A stretch of DNA of 64,000 nt from Streptomyces poonensis (GCF_014650915.1 NZ_BMVW01000014.1:26126-90125), one strand, 5' to 3'; shown: positions 17,135-26,603, numbered from the stretch's first letter. Program-made: numbers and translations. Notes: a model not told the origin generated them from the letters alone.

Positions 17135-19292
17135 ATGTCCCCTTCCCCGAGCCGCCGCGGTCTGCTGAGACTGGCCGCCGGTACCGCGGCCGCCGTACCG
17201 CTCGCCCACGCGGCCCCGCCGGCGCACGCCGCCCCGGTCCTGTCCGCGGCGGCCGCCGACGGCGGGGCGGGCGCGGCACCCACCCCGGCATCCTGGGCGG
17301 TACGCCCCTTCCCGCTGCACCGCGTGACCCTCGGCGACGGCGTGTTCCGCGACAAGCGCGACCTGATGCTCGACTACGCCAGGTCCTACCCCGCCGACCG
17401 CATCCTGGCCGTCTTCCGGGCCAACGCCGGCCTGGACACCCGGGGCGCCCAGCCACCCGGCGGCTGGGAGACCTTCGACGGCAACCTGCGCGGGCACTAC
17501 GGCGGCCACTTCCTCACCCTCCTCGCCCAGGCGTACGCCGACACCCGGGAGCCGGAACTCAAAGGCCAGGCTCGACTACCTGGTCGACGCGCTCGGCGAG
17601 TGCCAACGGGCCTTCGCGGAGCACGGGTCACCCCGGCCCAGCCACCCCGGCTATCTGGCGGCGTACCCCGAGACGCAGTTCATCCAGCTGGAGAGCTACA
17701 CGACGTATCCGACCATCTGGGCGCCGTACTACACCTGCCACAAGATCATGCGCGGCCTGCTCGACGCGTACGAACTCACCGGCGACGACCAGGCCCTCAC
17801 CATCGTCACCGGCATGGGCGACTGGGTGCACAGCCGGCTCGGTCACCTCCCCGCGGAGCAGCTGGAGCGGATGTGGTCGATCTACATCGCGGGGGAGTAC
17901 GGCGGGATGAACGAGGTGATGGCGGACCTGTACGCCCGCACCGGGAAGGCCGAGCACCTCGCCGCCGCCCGCTGCTTCGACAACACCGCGCTGCTGGACG
18001 CCTGCGCCGCGGACCGCGACGTCCTGGACGGCAGACACGCCAACCAGCACATCCCGCAGTTCACCGGCTATCTGCGGCTGTTCGACCACACGGGAGGTGA
18101 GGAGTACGCCACCGCGGCCCGCAACTTCTGGGGCATGGTCGTGGGCCCGCGCACCTACAGCCTGGGCGGCACCGGCCAGGGCGAGATGTTCCGGGCCCGG
18201 GGCGCCGTCGCGGCCACCCTGGACGACAAGAACGCCGAGACATGCGCGACGTACAACATGCTCAAGCTGTCCCGGCAGCTGTTCTTCCACGAGCCCGACG
18301 CCGCGTACATGGACTACTACGAGCGGGGCCTGACCAACCACATCCTCGCCTCCCGCCGGGACACCCCGAGCACGACGAGCCCGGAGGTCACCTACTTCGT
18401 CGGGATGGGACCGGGAGTACGGCGAGGCTACGGCAACACCGGCACCTGCTGCGGCGGTACCGGCATGGAGAACCACACCAAGTACCAGGACTCGGTCTAC
18501 TTCCGCTCCGCCGACGGCGACGCCCTGTACGTCAACCTGTACCTCGCCTCGACGCTGCGCTGGCCCGAGCGCGGTCTCGTCGTCGAGCAGACCGGCGACT
18601 ACCCGGCCGAGGGTGTCCGCACCCTGACGTTCCACGAGGCCGCCGGCCGGCTCGACCTGCGGCTGCGGGTGCCGTCCTGGGCCACCGCGGGCTTCACCGT
18701 CACGGTCAACGGCGTCCGGCACCGGGGCGCCGCCGAACCCGGAAGCCACCTCACGGTGAGCCGGCGGTGGCGGCGCGGCGACCGGGTCCGCATCTTTATG
18801 CCGTACCGCCTGCGCGTCGAACGGGCCCTGGACGACCCGACGGTCCAGTCGGTGTTCTACGGGCCCGTCCTGCTGGTCGCCCGCACCCCGGAGCAGGAGT
18901 TCCGCACCCTCTCCCTCTACCGCGACCTCACCCTCCGCGGCGACCTGGCCGATGCGATCAAACCCGCGGGCCGGCCGATGCACTTCACCACGAACGGCCT
19001 CGACCTGGCACCGTTCCACACCGGCGACGACAGCCCGTACCACGCCTACTTCCGGCGCTCGGAACCCGTCGTCGCCTTCGGCGCCGCCGACTCGGGCGTC
19101 CCCAACCGCGCCCGTGCCGACGGCCTCACCTTCCTCGACGTCCTCTGGCAGCAGGCGCCCTTCACGACGTCCGCCCGGTTCGTACGGGCGGTGCGCACCC
19201 TCGCGGACAGGTGGACGTCCGACGGACTGTTCATACGTCCCGAGCGGGACCGTGTCGTCGCGGCCGCGACCGGCGCGGATCTGAGGAGCTGA
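17135..19292 (+). pseudogene. Secreted DUF1680 (GH127/GH146-like) arabinofuranosidase broken by a one-base insertion
   Basis: The N-terminal frame starts with a twin-arginine signal (RRGLLRLAAGTAAAVPLAHA) and a DUF1680 start (FPLHRVTLGDGVFRDKRDLM), then loses homology at 17561. The homology resumes in the next frame as RLDYLVDALGECQRAF. Removing one A from the AAA at 17561-17563 restores one continuous protein of about 718 residues through the stop at 19292. The second part keeps the predicted catalytic Glu (AETCATYNMLKL) and Cys (GTCCGGTGMENH), with the CC-GT-E spelling of GH146-like enzymes. It may be a true mutation or a sequencing error. If intact it would act outside the cell on pectic arabinan or hydroxyproline-linked arabinan. 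Confidence 0.85.
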
Positions 19293-19432
19293 GGCGGCGG
19301 ACGGAAGGGGGACACCGGGCCGCGCCGGCGAGCGGGGAGGGGGCAAGGGGCAGGCCGGGCGGCCACGGCGGGGCCCGCCGGACCGCGATGCCATGATGGA
19401 GGCACGCGTTCGCATCGATGCAGGAGTCAGTC

Positions 19433-20383
19433 GTGCCCCCCTACGAGCTTGCCGGCCGCCTGGTCATCGGGATCGCCTCCAGCGCGCTGTTCGACCTGAC
19501 GGAGGCGGACGCCGTCTTCCGGGAGCAGGGGGAGGAGCCCTACCGCGCCTATCAGGAAGAGCACCTGGACGACACACTGGGCAGAGGCGTCGCCTTCCCC
19601 TTCATCCGCAGACTGCTGTCCCTGAACGATCTGAGCTCACCCGACGATCCGCTGGTGGAGGTCATCGTCCTGTCCCGCAACGATCCCGACACCGGGCTGC
19701 GGGTCATGCGGTCCATCCAGTCCTACGGCTTGCCGATCACCCGGGCCGTCTTCATGCAGGGACGCTCGCCCTACCACTTCATGCCGGCTCTGAACATGTC
19801 CCTGTTCCTGTCCGCCAACGAGACCGACGTCCGTGAGGCCGTCGCGCTCGGCCTGCCCGCCGGCCGTGTCGTCGGCCCCACCGCGGCCGACGACACCGAG
19901 GACCGGGACCTGCGGATCGCCTTCGACTTCGACGGCGTCCTCGCCGACGACGCCTCGGAACAGGTCTTCCAGGCCGACGGCATCGAAGGGTTCCGCTCGC
20001 ACGAGACAAGGAACGCCGCCACCCCGCACGACCCGGGCCCCCTGCGGGACTTCCTCGCCGGCGTCAACCGGCTCCAGCGGCGCGAGGAGGAACAACGGGC
20101 CAAGGACCCGGACTACAGGATCCGCGTCCACGTCTCCCTCGTCACCGCCCGCAGCGCCCCGGCCCACGAACGGGCCGTGCGCAGCCTGAAGGGCTGGGGC
20201 GTGACCGTCAACGACGCCTTCTTCCTCGGCGGCATAGACAAGAGCACGATCATGGGAGTTCTCAAGCCGCACATCTTCTTCGACGACCAGGTCGGTCACC
20301 TGACCGGCACCTCCCGCAGCACTCCCAGCGTGCACGTCCCCTTCGGGAAGATGAACGAGCACGGCGGCCGGGCACCGAGGTGA
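19433..20383 (+). CDS. Cytosolic-type 5'-nucleotidase
   Basis: A 316-residue member of the NT5C1-like 5'-nucleotidase family. The HAD-type DFDGVLADD aspartates lie at about 164-172. Upstream is a conserved N-terminal half (GIASSALFDL, GVAFPFIRRLLSLN, VIVLSRNDPDTGLR) and downstream the VTARSAPAHERA and HIFFDDQ motifs. It should dephosphorylate nucleoside monophosphates. The GTG at 19433 is preferred over the in-frame ATG at 19418, because AGGAG lies 6 nt before it. The last codons lie inside a 25-bp direct repeat. Confidence 0.85.
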   Translation: MPPYELAGRLVIGIASSALFDLTEADAVFREQGEEPYRAYQEEHLDDTLGRGVAFPFIRRLLSLNDLSSPDDPLVEVIVLSRNDPDTGLRVMRSIQSYGLPITRAVFMQGRSPYHFMPALNMSLFLSANETDVREAVALGLPAGRVVGPTAADDTEDRDLRIAFDFDGVLADDASEQVFQADGIEGFRSHETRNAATPHDPGPLRDFLAGVNRLQRREEEQRAKDPDYRIRVHVSLVTARSAPAHERAVRSLKGWGVTVNDAFFLGGIDKSTIMGVLKPHIFFDDQVGHLTGTSRSTPSVHVPFGKMNEHGGRAPR

Positions 20384-20405
20384 ACGAGCACGGCGGCCGG
20401 GCACC
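20352..20405. repeat. 25-bp direct repeat at the nucleotidase stop codon
   Basis: The same 25-bp sequence, starting TGAACGAGCACGG, occurs at 20352-20376 and 20381-20405, separated by GAGG. The second copy supplies the TGA stop. A short CCTGCG/CGCAGG hairpin follows, between the convergent nucleotidase and arginine deiminase genes. Confidence 0.9.
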
Positions 20406-20506
20406 TGCGGGCACGCGCAGGACGTCAGCGCCCCGATGACGACGTCACGCGGTGCCGCACCGCACGCGGACGAGGCGCCCGGCGGCGTTCCGTCCGGTGG
20501 CCCGGA

Positions 20507-21766
20507 TCAGTGGTCGATCGGATCGCGTGCCAGCGGGCAGGTCATGCAGTGTCCGCCGCCGCGGCCGCGCCCGAGTTCGGCGCCGACGATGGGGATCACC
20601 TCGACGCCGGCCTGGCGCAGCAGGGCGTTGGTGTGGGTGTTGCGGTCGTAGGTGAAGACGACGCCGGGTTCGACGGCGACGGCGTTGTTGCCGCTGTCCC
20701 ATTGCTGGCGTTCGGAGGCGTACTCGTCACCGCCGGTCTCCACGACACGCAGGGCCTCCAGGCCCAGGGCTCGGGCGATCACATCGGTCAGGGGGCGGGT
20801 GCCGTGGTCGACGACGTCGAGGCCGTACTTCTTGTCGGTCGGGTGGAGGGAGAAGGTGTGGATCGCCTCCACGATGCGCGGGTAGACGGTGACGAGGTCG
20901 CGGTCGGCGAAGGTGAACACGGTGTCCAGGTGCATGGCGGCCCGCAGCTTGGGCATGGCGGCGACGATGACGTGTTCGGCGGCCTGCTGCCGGAAGAGCG
21001 CGGTGGCGACCTGGGTGACGGCCTGCCGGGAGGTGCGCTCGCTCATCCCGATCAGCACGGTGTTCCGTCCGACGGGCATGACGTCGCCGCCCTCGATGGT
21101 CGCCTGGCCCCAGTTCTCCTCCGGGTCGCCCCACCACACGGTGGAGCCGCGGTAGTCCGGGTGGAAGGTGTAGACCGCCTTCATCAGCAGGGTCTCGTCG
21201 TGGCGGGCCGGCCAGTACAGCGGGTTGAGGGTGAGCCCGCCGTACAGCCAGCAGGTCGTGTCGCGGGTGTACAGGGTGTTGGGCAGCGGCGGCATCAGGT
21301 ACTCGCGCGCGCCGGCCGACTCCCGGGCCAGGGCCAGGTAGCCGGAGCGGAAGTCGTCGGGGAGGTCCGTGGTGGCCAGACCGCCGATCAGGTACTCGGC
21401 CAGCCGGCGCGGCGGCAGCCCGCCGAGGTAGGCGCGGGTGTCGTCGACCAGCCCGATGCCCACCCGGTTGGTGACGATCTTCCGCTCCAGCAGCCAGCAC
21501 CGGGCCTCGGGGATCGCCATCGTCTCGGCGAGCAGATCGTGCAGCTCCACGACCTCCACACCGCGGTCGCGCAGCTGCTGGACGAAGTCGGCGTGGTGGC
21601 GCTGGGCGCTCTCCACCCACATCACGTCGTCGAAGAGGAGGTCGGCGGCGTTGGAGGGGGTCAGTCTGTCGTGCGCCAGACCGGGCGCGCAGACCAGCAC
21701 CTTGCGCAGCCTGCCGACCTCGGAGTGGACACCGTGCACGGGCGTGGCCGGGGCCTGGGTACTCAT
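20507..21766 (-). CDS. arcA: Arginine deiminase
   Basis: A 419-residue guanidino-group-modifying enzyme that hydrolyses L-arginine to citrulline and ammonia. Family landmarks are present: EVGRLRKVLVCAPG at the N-terminus, LYTRDTTCW, EGGDVMPVG with the catalytic Glu/Asp, MHLDTVFTF with the catalytic His, and GRGRGGGHCMTCPL with the nucleophilic Cys at about 406. Length is normal for ArcA. It follows arcD by 51 bp on the same strand. No ornithine carbamoyltransferase or carbamate kinase is adjacent, so the classical ADI pathway is not complete here. Confidence 0.95.
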   Translation of the reverse strand: MSTQAPATPVHGVHSEVGRLRKVLVCAPGLAHDRLTPSNAADLLFDDVMWVESAQRHHADFVQQLRDRGVEVVELHDLLAETMAIPEARCWLLERKIVTNRVGIGLVDDTRAYLGGLPPRRLAEYLIGGLATTDLPDDFRSGYLALARESAGAREYLMPPLPNTLYTRDTTCWLYGGLTLNPLYWPARHDETLLMKAVYTFHPDYRGSTVWWGDPEENWGQATIEGGDVMPVGRNTVLIGMSERTSRQAVTQVATALFRQQAAEHVIVAAMPKLRAAMHLDTVFTFADRDLVTVYPRIVEAIHTFSLHPTDKKYGLDVVDHGTRPLTDVIARALGLEALRVVETGGDEYASERQQWDSGNNAVAVEPGVVFTYDRNTHTNALLRQAGVEVIPIVGAELGRGRGGGHCMTCPLARDPIDH

Positions 21767-21817
21767 GCGGTCCTTTCCCGAAATCCCGAGTGCCGTCGTG
21801 GGCGGGGACGCTCACGG

Positions 21818-23266
21818 TCACAGATCGATCCAGCCGAGCGTCAGCGCGAGGACGCCCGCCACCGCTCCGGCCACGGAGAGAAGAAAGACGACGGATTCGG
21901 CGGGTGAGAACACCCGCCGGTGCTGCTCGCGGCGGGTCATCACGAACAGGATCGTCGCGGGCGCGTAGACGATGAAGGACACCAGCAGGTACTTCAGCCC
22001 GGCCGCGTAGACGAGGAAGGCGGTGTACACGGTCGCCAGGAGCGCCACGGGCAGGGCACGGCCACGCCCGGCCACCGGTTCCGTGCCCGGCCGCCAGGTG
22101 ACGCGTACCGCGAAGGCCGTGGCCAGTAGGTAGGGGATGAGCGACAGGGCGCTGGTGAGGTTGAGCGCGAAGTCGAAGGCGTCGTCGGACGCCAGCGTGA
22201 CGATCAGCACGACCTGTGACAGGAGTGTGGTCAGCAGCAACGCGGCCACCGGGGCGTCGGCCGGGGTCACGCGGCGCAGGAAGCGGGGCATGTCGTCGTC
22301 ATGGGCCGCCACGAACAGCACTTCGGCGGCCATCAGCGTCCACGCCAGATACGCGCCCAGTACGGAGACGATCAGCCCGGCGCTGACGAAGACCGCGCCC
22401 CACGTGCCGACCGCCGCCTCCAGCACGCCGGCCATGGACGGCTGGCGCAGGCCGGCCGTCTCCTGTGCGGGCAGGATGCCGAAGGAGACGATGGTGACCG
22501 AGGCGAAGACCGCGAAGACACTGAGGAACCCCAGCAGTGTGGCTCGGCCGACGTCCTCGCGCCGCCGGGCGTGACGGGAGTAGACGCTCGCGCCCTCGAT
22601 GCCGAGGAAGACGAAGACGGTGGCGAGCATGGTGCCGCGCACCTGGTCGAAGAGCGACCCGGTGTGGTCGGCGCCGCGGAAGTTGTCGGCGAAGACGTCC
22701 GTGTCGAGGCAGAACAGCGCCAGGACGACGAAGACCACGATCGGAATGATCTTGGCTACGGTCACGATGCGGTTGATGGCGGTGGCTTCCTTCACTCCCC
22801 GGCGCACCAGGAAGAAGAACCCCCACAGTCCCAGGGAGGACAGCACCACCGCGAGGACGGTGTCCCCCTCACCGAGGGCGGGCACCACTGCTCCGATCGT
22901 GGACATGATCAGAACCCAGTAGGTGACGTTGCCGACGCAGGCGCTGGCCCAGTACCCGAACGCCGAGAAGAAGCCGAGATACTCGCCGAATCCCGCCTTG
23001 GCGTAGGCGTAGACACCGGCGTCGAGGTCCGGCCGGCGCACCGCGAGGTACTGGAAGACCAGGGCGAGCATGAGCATCCCGGCCCCGGCGATCACCCACG
23101 CGATGAGCGCACCGGCGACCCCTGTCTCCTGGGAGAACCGCCCGGGCAGGGAGAACACGCCGGCCCCGACCATGGAGCCGACCACCATGGCGACCAGGGT
23201 GGGAAGTGCCAGCTTCGCCGCCCCCGCCGACGCGGGACGCCCGCCCTCCGTGTCCGCCGGGCTCAT
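21818..23266 (-). CDS. arcD: Arginine/ornithine antiporter-like APC transporter
   Basis: A 482-residue APC-superfamily transporter with about 12 membrane segments. The first helix carries the VGSMVGAGVFSLPG signature of basic-amino-acid antiporters. GIEGASVYSRHARRREDVGRAT in the middle matches ArcD/LysP-like proteins. Its position directly upstream of arcA supports exchange of arginine for ornithine, citrulline or a similar product. The ATG at 23266 follows GGGGAG. The 533-bp gap upstream contains a 15-bp tandem repeat. Confidence 0.88.
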   Translation of the reverse strand: MSPADTEGGRPASAGAAKLALPTLVAMVVGSMVGAGVFSLPGRFSQETGVAGALIAWVIAGAGMLMLALVFQYLAVRRPDLDAGVYAYAKAGFGEYLGFFSAFGYWASACVGNVTYWVLIMSTIGAVVPALGEGDTVLAVVLSSLGLWGFFFLVRRGVKEATAINRIVTVAKIIPIVVFVVLALFCLDTDVFADNFRGADHTGSLFDQVRGTMLATVFVFLGIEGASVYSRHARRREDVGRATLLGFLSVFAVFASVTIVSFGILPAQETAGLRQPSMAGVLEAAVGTWGAVFVSAGLIVSVLGAYLAWTLMAAEVLFVAAHDDDMPRFLRRVTPADAPVAALLLTTLLSQVVLIVTLASDDAFDFALNLTSALSLIPYLLATAFAVRVTWRPGTEPVAGRGRALPVALLATVYTAFLVYAAGLKYLLVSFIVYAPATILFVMTRREQHRRVFSPAESVVFLLSVAGAVAGVLALTLGWIDL

Positions 23267-23558
23267 GGACCGTCTCCCCGCAGACGCTCGCAGGTCCCTT
23301 CACGGTCCCGGACCTGTCGGCACCCCGAAGGGGTACGGCCCGGGCCGCGGACGGGAGACGGCTGCCGCTCCGCCCCCGATGCACCCGGTGCGTCCGTCCC
23401 GTACCGGACAGCGAGGCCGATGGTCACGCGGCCACGCCGCGGCTCCAGGACCGGCGCGCTGCTCGTCGGCGCAGCCCGGTCCGCCTCTCGGCGCCGTGCG
23501 CCGAACGCATGGTGTCCGCGCGCACGGACACGACAGGCGCTTCGCCGTCGTGCGAGAG

Positions 23559-23633
23559 CTGGTCGGGTGGGGACTGGTCGGGTGGGGACTGGTCGGGTGG
23601 GGACTGGGCGGGTGAGGGCTGGTCGGGTGAGGG
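23559..23633. repeat. Five tandem copies of a 15-bp unit upstream of arcD
   Basis: Three perfect CTGGTCGGGTGGGGA units are followed by two variants (CTGGGCGGGTGAGGG and CTGGTCGGGTGAGGG). The array lies 290 bp upstream of arcD in the 23267-23799 gap. That gap otherwise holds no gene I can support; a minus-strand frame through the repeat gives only a Pro/Asp/Ser-rich peptide. Confidence 0.9.
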
Positions 23634-23799
23634 CTGAAGGAACGCAAGATCCATATTGCTCAGGCCGGGCGGCCCTACCGCCTTCCTACGGATGCGCAGC
23701 GAACAGCACCCTAGCCCCCTATGTCTCATTTGTGGTGAAGCGAGGCGCGGTGGGGCCGTCGCGTGCCGCGCTGTGCGCGCCCGGTCCCGGAAGCGGCGG

Positions 23800-24384
23800 C
23801 TATCCGCCTACCAGCGCGGCCACCAGGCGCGTCATGGAGGGCCGTGGGTCGGGTGTGCCCGGCCAGCCGGTCATCAGGAGGTGATGGGCGGTGCCGACGA
23901 CGGCGAGGGCCACGGTGTGCGGGTCGACGGTCTCCGCCACCCGGCCGAGCCTCCGCTCGGCCTCCAGATAGCCGGTGATGGCCTCCTGGATCGCGGCGAA
24001 ACCGGGCGCCCCGCCTTCCAGGGCCTCACGGATACGCAGCGTGGCGGCGGGGCGGGTCATGGCCAGGCCCGAGACGGCGGGACCGCCGGAGTCGAACAGC
24101 GCGAGGGCGACGGTCTCCAGGTTCCGTGCCACGGTGCCCTGCCCCACGAGCCCCGACAGTGCCTCCGCCTTCGCCGCCGTCCGCGCGAACCGGTCGAGAC
24201 AGAGTTCGGCCACGAACTCGTCGAACCCCGAGAAGTGCGCATGCAGCAGTCCCTTGGCGCAGCCCGCCTCGGTCGTCACGGCCCGGCTGGTGAGCGCGCC
24301 GGGCCCGTCCCTCTCCACGACGCGCTCGGCGGCCGCGAACAGCCGCTCGCGTACGTCCGGCGTCGCCACTCCGCGCGGTGACAT
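23800..24384 (-). CDS. TetR-family repressor controlling the adjacent methyltransferase
   Basis: This 194-residue protein has a TetR-type HTH at about 12-58 (RLFAAAERVVERDGPGALT, then CAKGLLHAHFSGFDEFV) and a helical ligand domain. The ATG at 24384 follows GGAAGAGGGG; the longer frame upstream is not needed. It diverges from a methyltransferase gene. Two identical-core palindromes in the shared promoter region are its probable operators. The ligand is unknown. Confidence 0.88.
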   Translation of the reverse strand: MSPRGVATPDVRERLFAAAERVVERDGPGALTSRAVTTEAGCAKGLLHAHFSGFDEFVAELCLDRFARTAAKAEALSGLVGQGTVARNLETVALALFDSGGPAVSGLAMTRPAATLRIREALEGGAPGFAAIQEAITGYLEAERRLGRVAETVDPHTVALAVVGTAHHLLMTGWPGTPDPRPSMTRLVAALVGG

Positions 24385-24450
24385 GGGCCCCTCTTCCGTT
24401 CCGTCTCCGCCGCCCGCAAAGGGGCGCAACCCGCTGGATAGTAACGGGTC

Positions 24451-24494
24451 TTGTCAGTTTGGGCACGCGCCCATACTGTTTGGGCAGACGCCCA
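24451..24494 (+). promoter_or_regulatory. Promoter with twin TGGGC-N4-GCCCA operators
   Basis: TTGTCA (24451-24456), a 17-bp spacer and TACTGT (24474-24479) form a promoter for the methyltransferase. One palindrome, TGGGCACGCGCCCA (24460-24473), lies inside the spacer. The other, TGGGCAGACGCCCA (24481-24494), covers the start point. Their centres are 21 bp apart, two helical turns, so two dimers could bind on one face. Confidence 0.7.
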
Positions 24495-24523
24495 TTCTCC
24501 GTCGTCCACCACAGGAGGAACCC

Positions 24524-25390
24524 GTGCCGGACATCGTCAACACCGAGCAGGCACAGGCATGGAACGGCTCCGAAGGATCCCACTGGGCCCGCACCCAGGA
24601 CCGCTGGAACGCCGTGAACGAAGGCTTCAACGAGCCGCTCCTGGACGCCGCCGGAATCACCGGGGACCACCGGACCCTCGACCTCGGGTGCGGCTCGGGA
24701 CAGACCACGCGTCTCGCCGCGCTCCGGGCGCCCCGAGGGCACGCGTTGGGCCTCGACCTGTCCGGCCCGATGCTGGCCGCGGCCCGGGCCCGCGCCGAGC
24801 GGGAGGGAATCGCCAACGCATCCTTCGCGCAAGGTGACGCACAGGTGCACCCCTTCGGGGCGGGCGCTTTCGATGCGGCGATCAGCCGCTACGGAGTGAT
24901 GTTCTTCGCCGACCCCGTCGCGGCCTTCGGCAACGTCGGCCGGGCGCTGCGCCCCGGCGGGCGCCTGGCATTCGTCTGCCCGGCCGATGCCGTGCTCAAC
25001 GACTGGGTGGCGGCGATGGCGTCACTGCGCGACTTCCTGCCGGTCGGCGACTTCGGGCGGACGGGGTCGCCCGGCATGTTCTCCCTGGCCTCGCCGGACC
25101 GTATCCGCGACGTCCTCGCCGCAGCCGGATTCACCGGGATCACCATCAACGAGGCGCAGGCGTACGGGACATGGGGACGCGGAGCCGAGGACGCGGCGGA
25201 GTTCCTGCTGGGCACGGGACCCGGTCGCCACCTGATGGCGCAGGCCGACACCACCGCACGGGCCCGTGCCCGCCGCACCCTGACGGACCACCTGCGCGAC
25301 CATGAGACGGCCGACGGCACGGTCCGGCTGCGTAGCACGTCGTGGCTGGTCACGGCGGACCGCCCGGCCGACTCGTCGGACCGGCCCTGA
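24524..25390 (+). CDS. Class I SAM-dependent methyltransferase (UbiE/Methyltransf_11-like)
   Basis: This 288-residue enzyme has motif I TLDLGCGSGQTT, motif II GLDLSGPML, motif IV FDAAISRYGVMFFADP and post-I LRPGGRLAFV. The N-terminal half (AQAWNGSEGSHWARTQDRW) is typical of Streptomyces methyltransferases under TetR control. The substrate is unknown. The GTG at 24524 follows AGGAGG with ideal spacing. It is the sole target visible for the divergent TetR protein, so detoxifying methylation of the regulator's ligand is a reasonable guess only. Confidence 0.85.
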   Translation: MPDIVNTEQAQAWNGSEGSHWARTQDRWNAVNEGFNEPLLDAAGITGDHRTLDLGCGSGQTTRLAALRAPRGHALGLDLSGPMLAAARARAEREGIANASFAQGDAQVHPFGAGAFDAAISRYGVMFFADPVAAFGNVGRALRPGGRLAFVCPADAVLNDWVAAMASLRDFLPVGDFGRTGSPGMFSLASPDRIRDVLAAAGFTGITINEAQAYGTWGRGAEDAAEFLLGTGPGRHLMAQADTTARARARRTLTDHLRDHETADGTVRLRSTSWLVTADRPADSSDRP

Positions 25391-25427
25391 GCCGCCCATC
25401 TGCGGATCCGCCGGATGCGCGGGCGGC
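25391..25427 (+). terminator. Stem-loop after the methyltransferase
   Basis: GCCGCCC (25391-25397) pairs with GGGCGGC (25421-25427) around an inner CGGATCCG palindrome, starting right at the stop codon. The rest of the gap to 25636 holds nothing recognisable. Confidence 0.45.
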
Positions 25428-25636
25428 CTTCGTCCGATCCTGTGCTCCGGCCATGGCCGCGTCTCTTCGACACACTGCTCGACCTTGCACTGGTGCGAGG
25501 AGAGCGGGGCGCGGGGTGACGATCCGGTGCCTGCGGAGCGCCAGGGGAAGTGGGCGGGTGAGTGCGGCTCGGCGGGCTGGGCGCGGATCCCCGCCATGAC
25601 ACCGGTGAGCCGCACCGCGTGGCCGCCCCCCGCCGG

Positions 25637-26383
25637 CTATCCGGCCGTGGGGCTGGGAGTGGGGGTCGGTGAGCTGGTGTTGACGTCCAGGTCCGGGCGT
25701 GGGGTGAGGACGACGACCGGGGCGCCCGGCTGGGGTGCGGGAGGGGTGAGCTGGTCCTTGGGCAGCTTGGGTGGGGCGGTCTGCTGGAAGTTGATCTGTT
25801 CGTAGTTGACCAGGCCGGTCTTCTCGAGGACCGTGATGTGGTCCAGGACGGTGTCGTTGGCCAGGTCGGCCAGTTGGCGGACCAGAGTGTTCTCGGTGCT
25901 GGCGCGGATCTTGGCGATGGCCGGGAAGATCTGGCCGTGGGTGACGCGCATGATGTTGACCGCGGTGGAGTCGAATTCCCTGCCGCTCTTGGAGTCCACG
26001 GTCGCCACGAACTGCTGCTGCTGCGGAGTGGCCTGGTTCGGCAGGGTGATGTTCAGCTCGGGGGCGATTCTGCGGCACAACGCGTCGAGTCCGGCATGCC
26101 CGACGATCAGGTGTTCGCCGGCCTCCTTCATCTCCTTCGTCGTGCCGCGCTCCATGGCCATCTCGCCGAGCGGGTACTCCCACAGCCCGGCCGAGCGCAC
26201 CTTGACCACGAAGTCGCGGTCCGCTTCGGTCAGCGGCCCGAAGCGGGTGTTGGCGACGGTGCGGGACGACGAGGTGGCCGTGTTCTCCACGCCGAGTACG
26301 GCGGGATAGGCGAGGGCGGTGAGGGTCAGGCCCAGCGCACCGACGATGAAGATGGTCCCGGCCGTGTTGCGCGAGACGGGCAT
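25637..26383 (-). CDS. DUF4142 family exported or membrane-anchored protein
   Basis: This 248-residue protein has one N-terminal hydrophobic segment (TIFIVGALGLTLTALAYPAV). A DUF4142 helical domain follows, with FVVKVRSAGLWEYPLGEMA, MKEAGEHLIVGHAGLD and FDSTAVNIMRVTHGQIFP. The C-terminal 45 residues are Pro/Thr-rich. The family is extracytoplasmic in actinobacteria and ferritin-like in fold, but without an assigned reaction. The ATG at 26383 follows a perfect AGGAGG. It stands alone between two stem-loops. Confidence 0.85.
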   Translation of the reverse strand: MPVSRNTAGTIFIVGALGLTLTALAYPAVLGVENTATSSSRTVANTRFGPLTEADRDFVVKVRSAGLWEYPLGEMAMERGTTKEMKEAGEHLIVGHAGLDALCRRIAPELNITLPNQATPQQQQFVATVDSKSGREFDSTAVNIMRVTHGQIFPAIAKIRASTENTLVRQLADLANDTVLDHITVLEKTGLVNYEQINFQQTAPPKLPKDQLTPPAPQPGAPVVVLTPRPDLDVNTSSPTPTPSPTAG

Positions 26384-26603
26384 GAGGCCTCCTGACGTGA
26401 GCGGCTTGTACGTCAGGGAGTACGGAGGCGCCGAGTGAATCATTCATCGACCTGAGCGAATCCCGCACTCATCAGCCGCGCGGTGTTCTCTGCACGCGGT
26501 GATGTCGTGGACCCGGCGTTATGTGCGCGTGCACGCCGCCGTCCGCGCGAGGATCCGCCACGGGCCCTGACGCCTCACGGGCACCTTGTGATCCACGCAC
26601 GGG

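Noticed and set aside
17561..17563. Programmed +1 frameshift in the DUF1680 gene
   Set aside because: No stop-codon context, rare codon or stimulator is visible, and homologous enzymes have a continuous frame; mutation or sequence error is simpler.
20352..20405. Attachment-site duplication (attL/attR)
   Set aside because: The copies are only 4 bp apart, so nothing is inserted between them; simple slippage explains it.
23559..23633. CRISPR array
   Set aside because: The units are 15 bp, directly adjacent with no spacers, and no cas genes are nearby.
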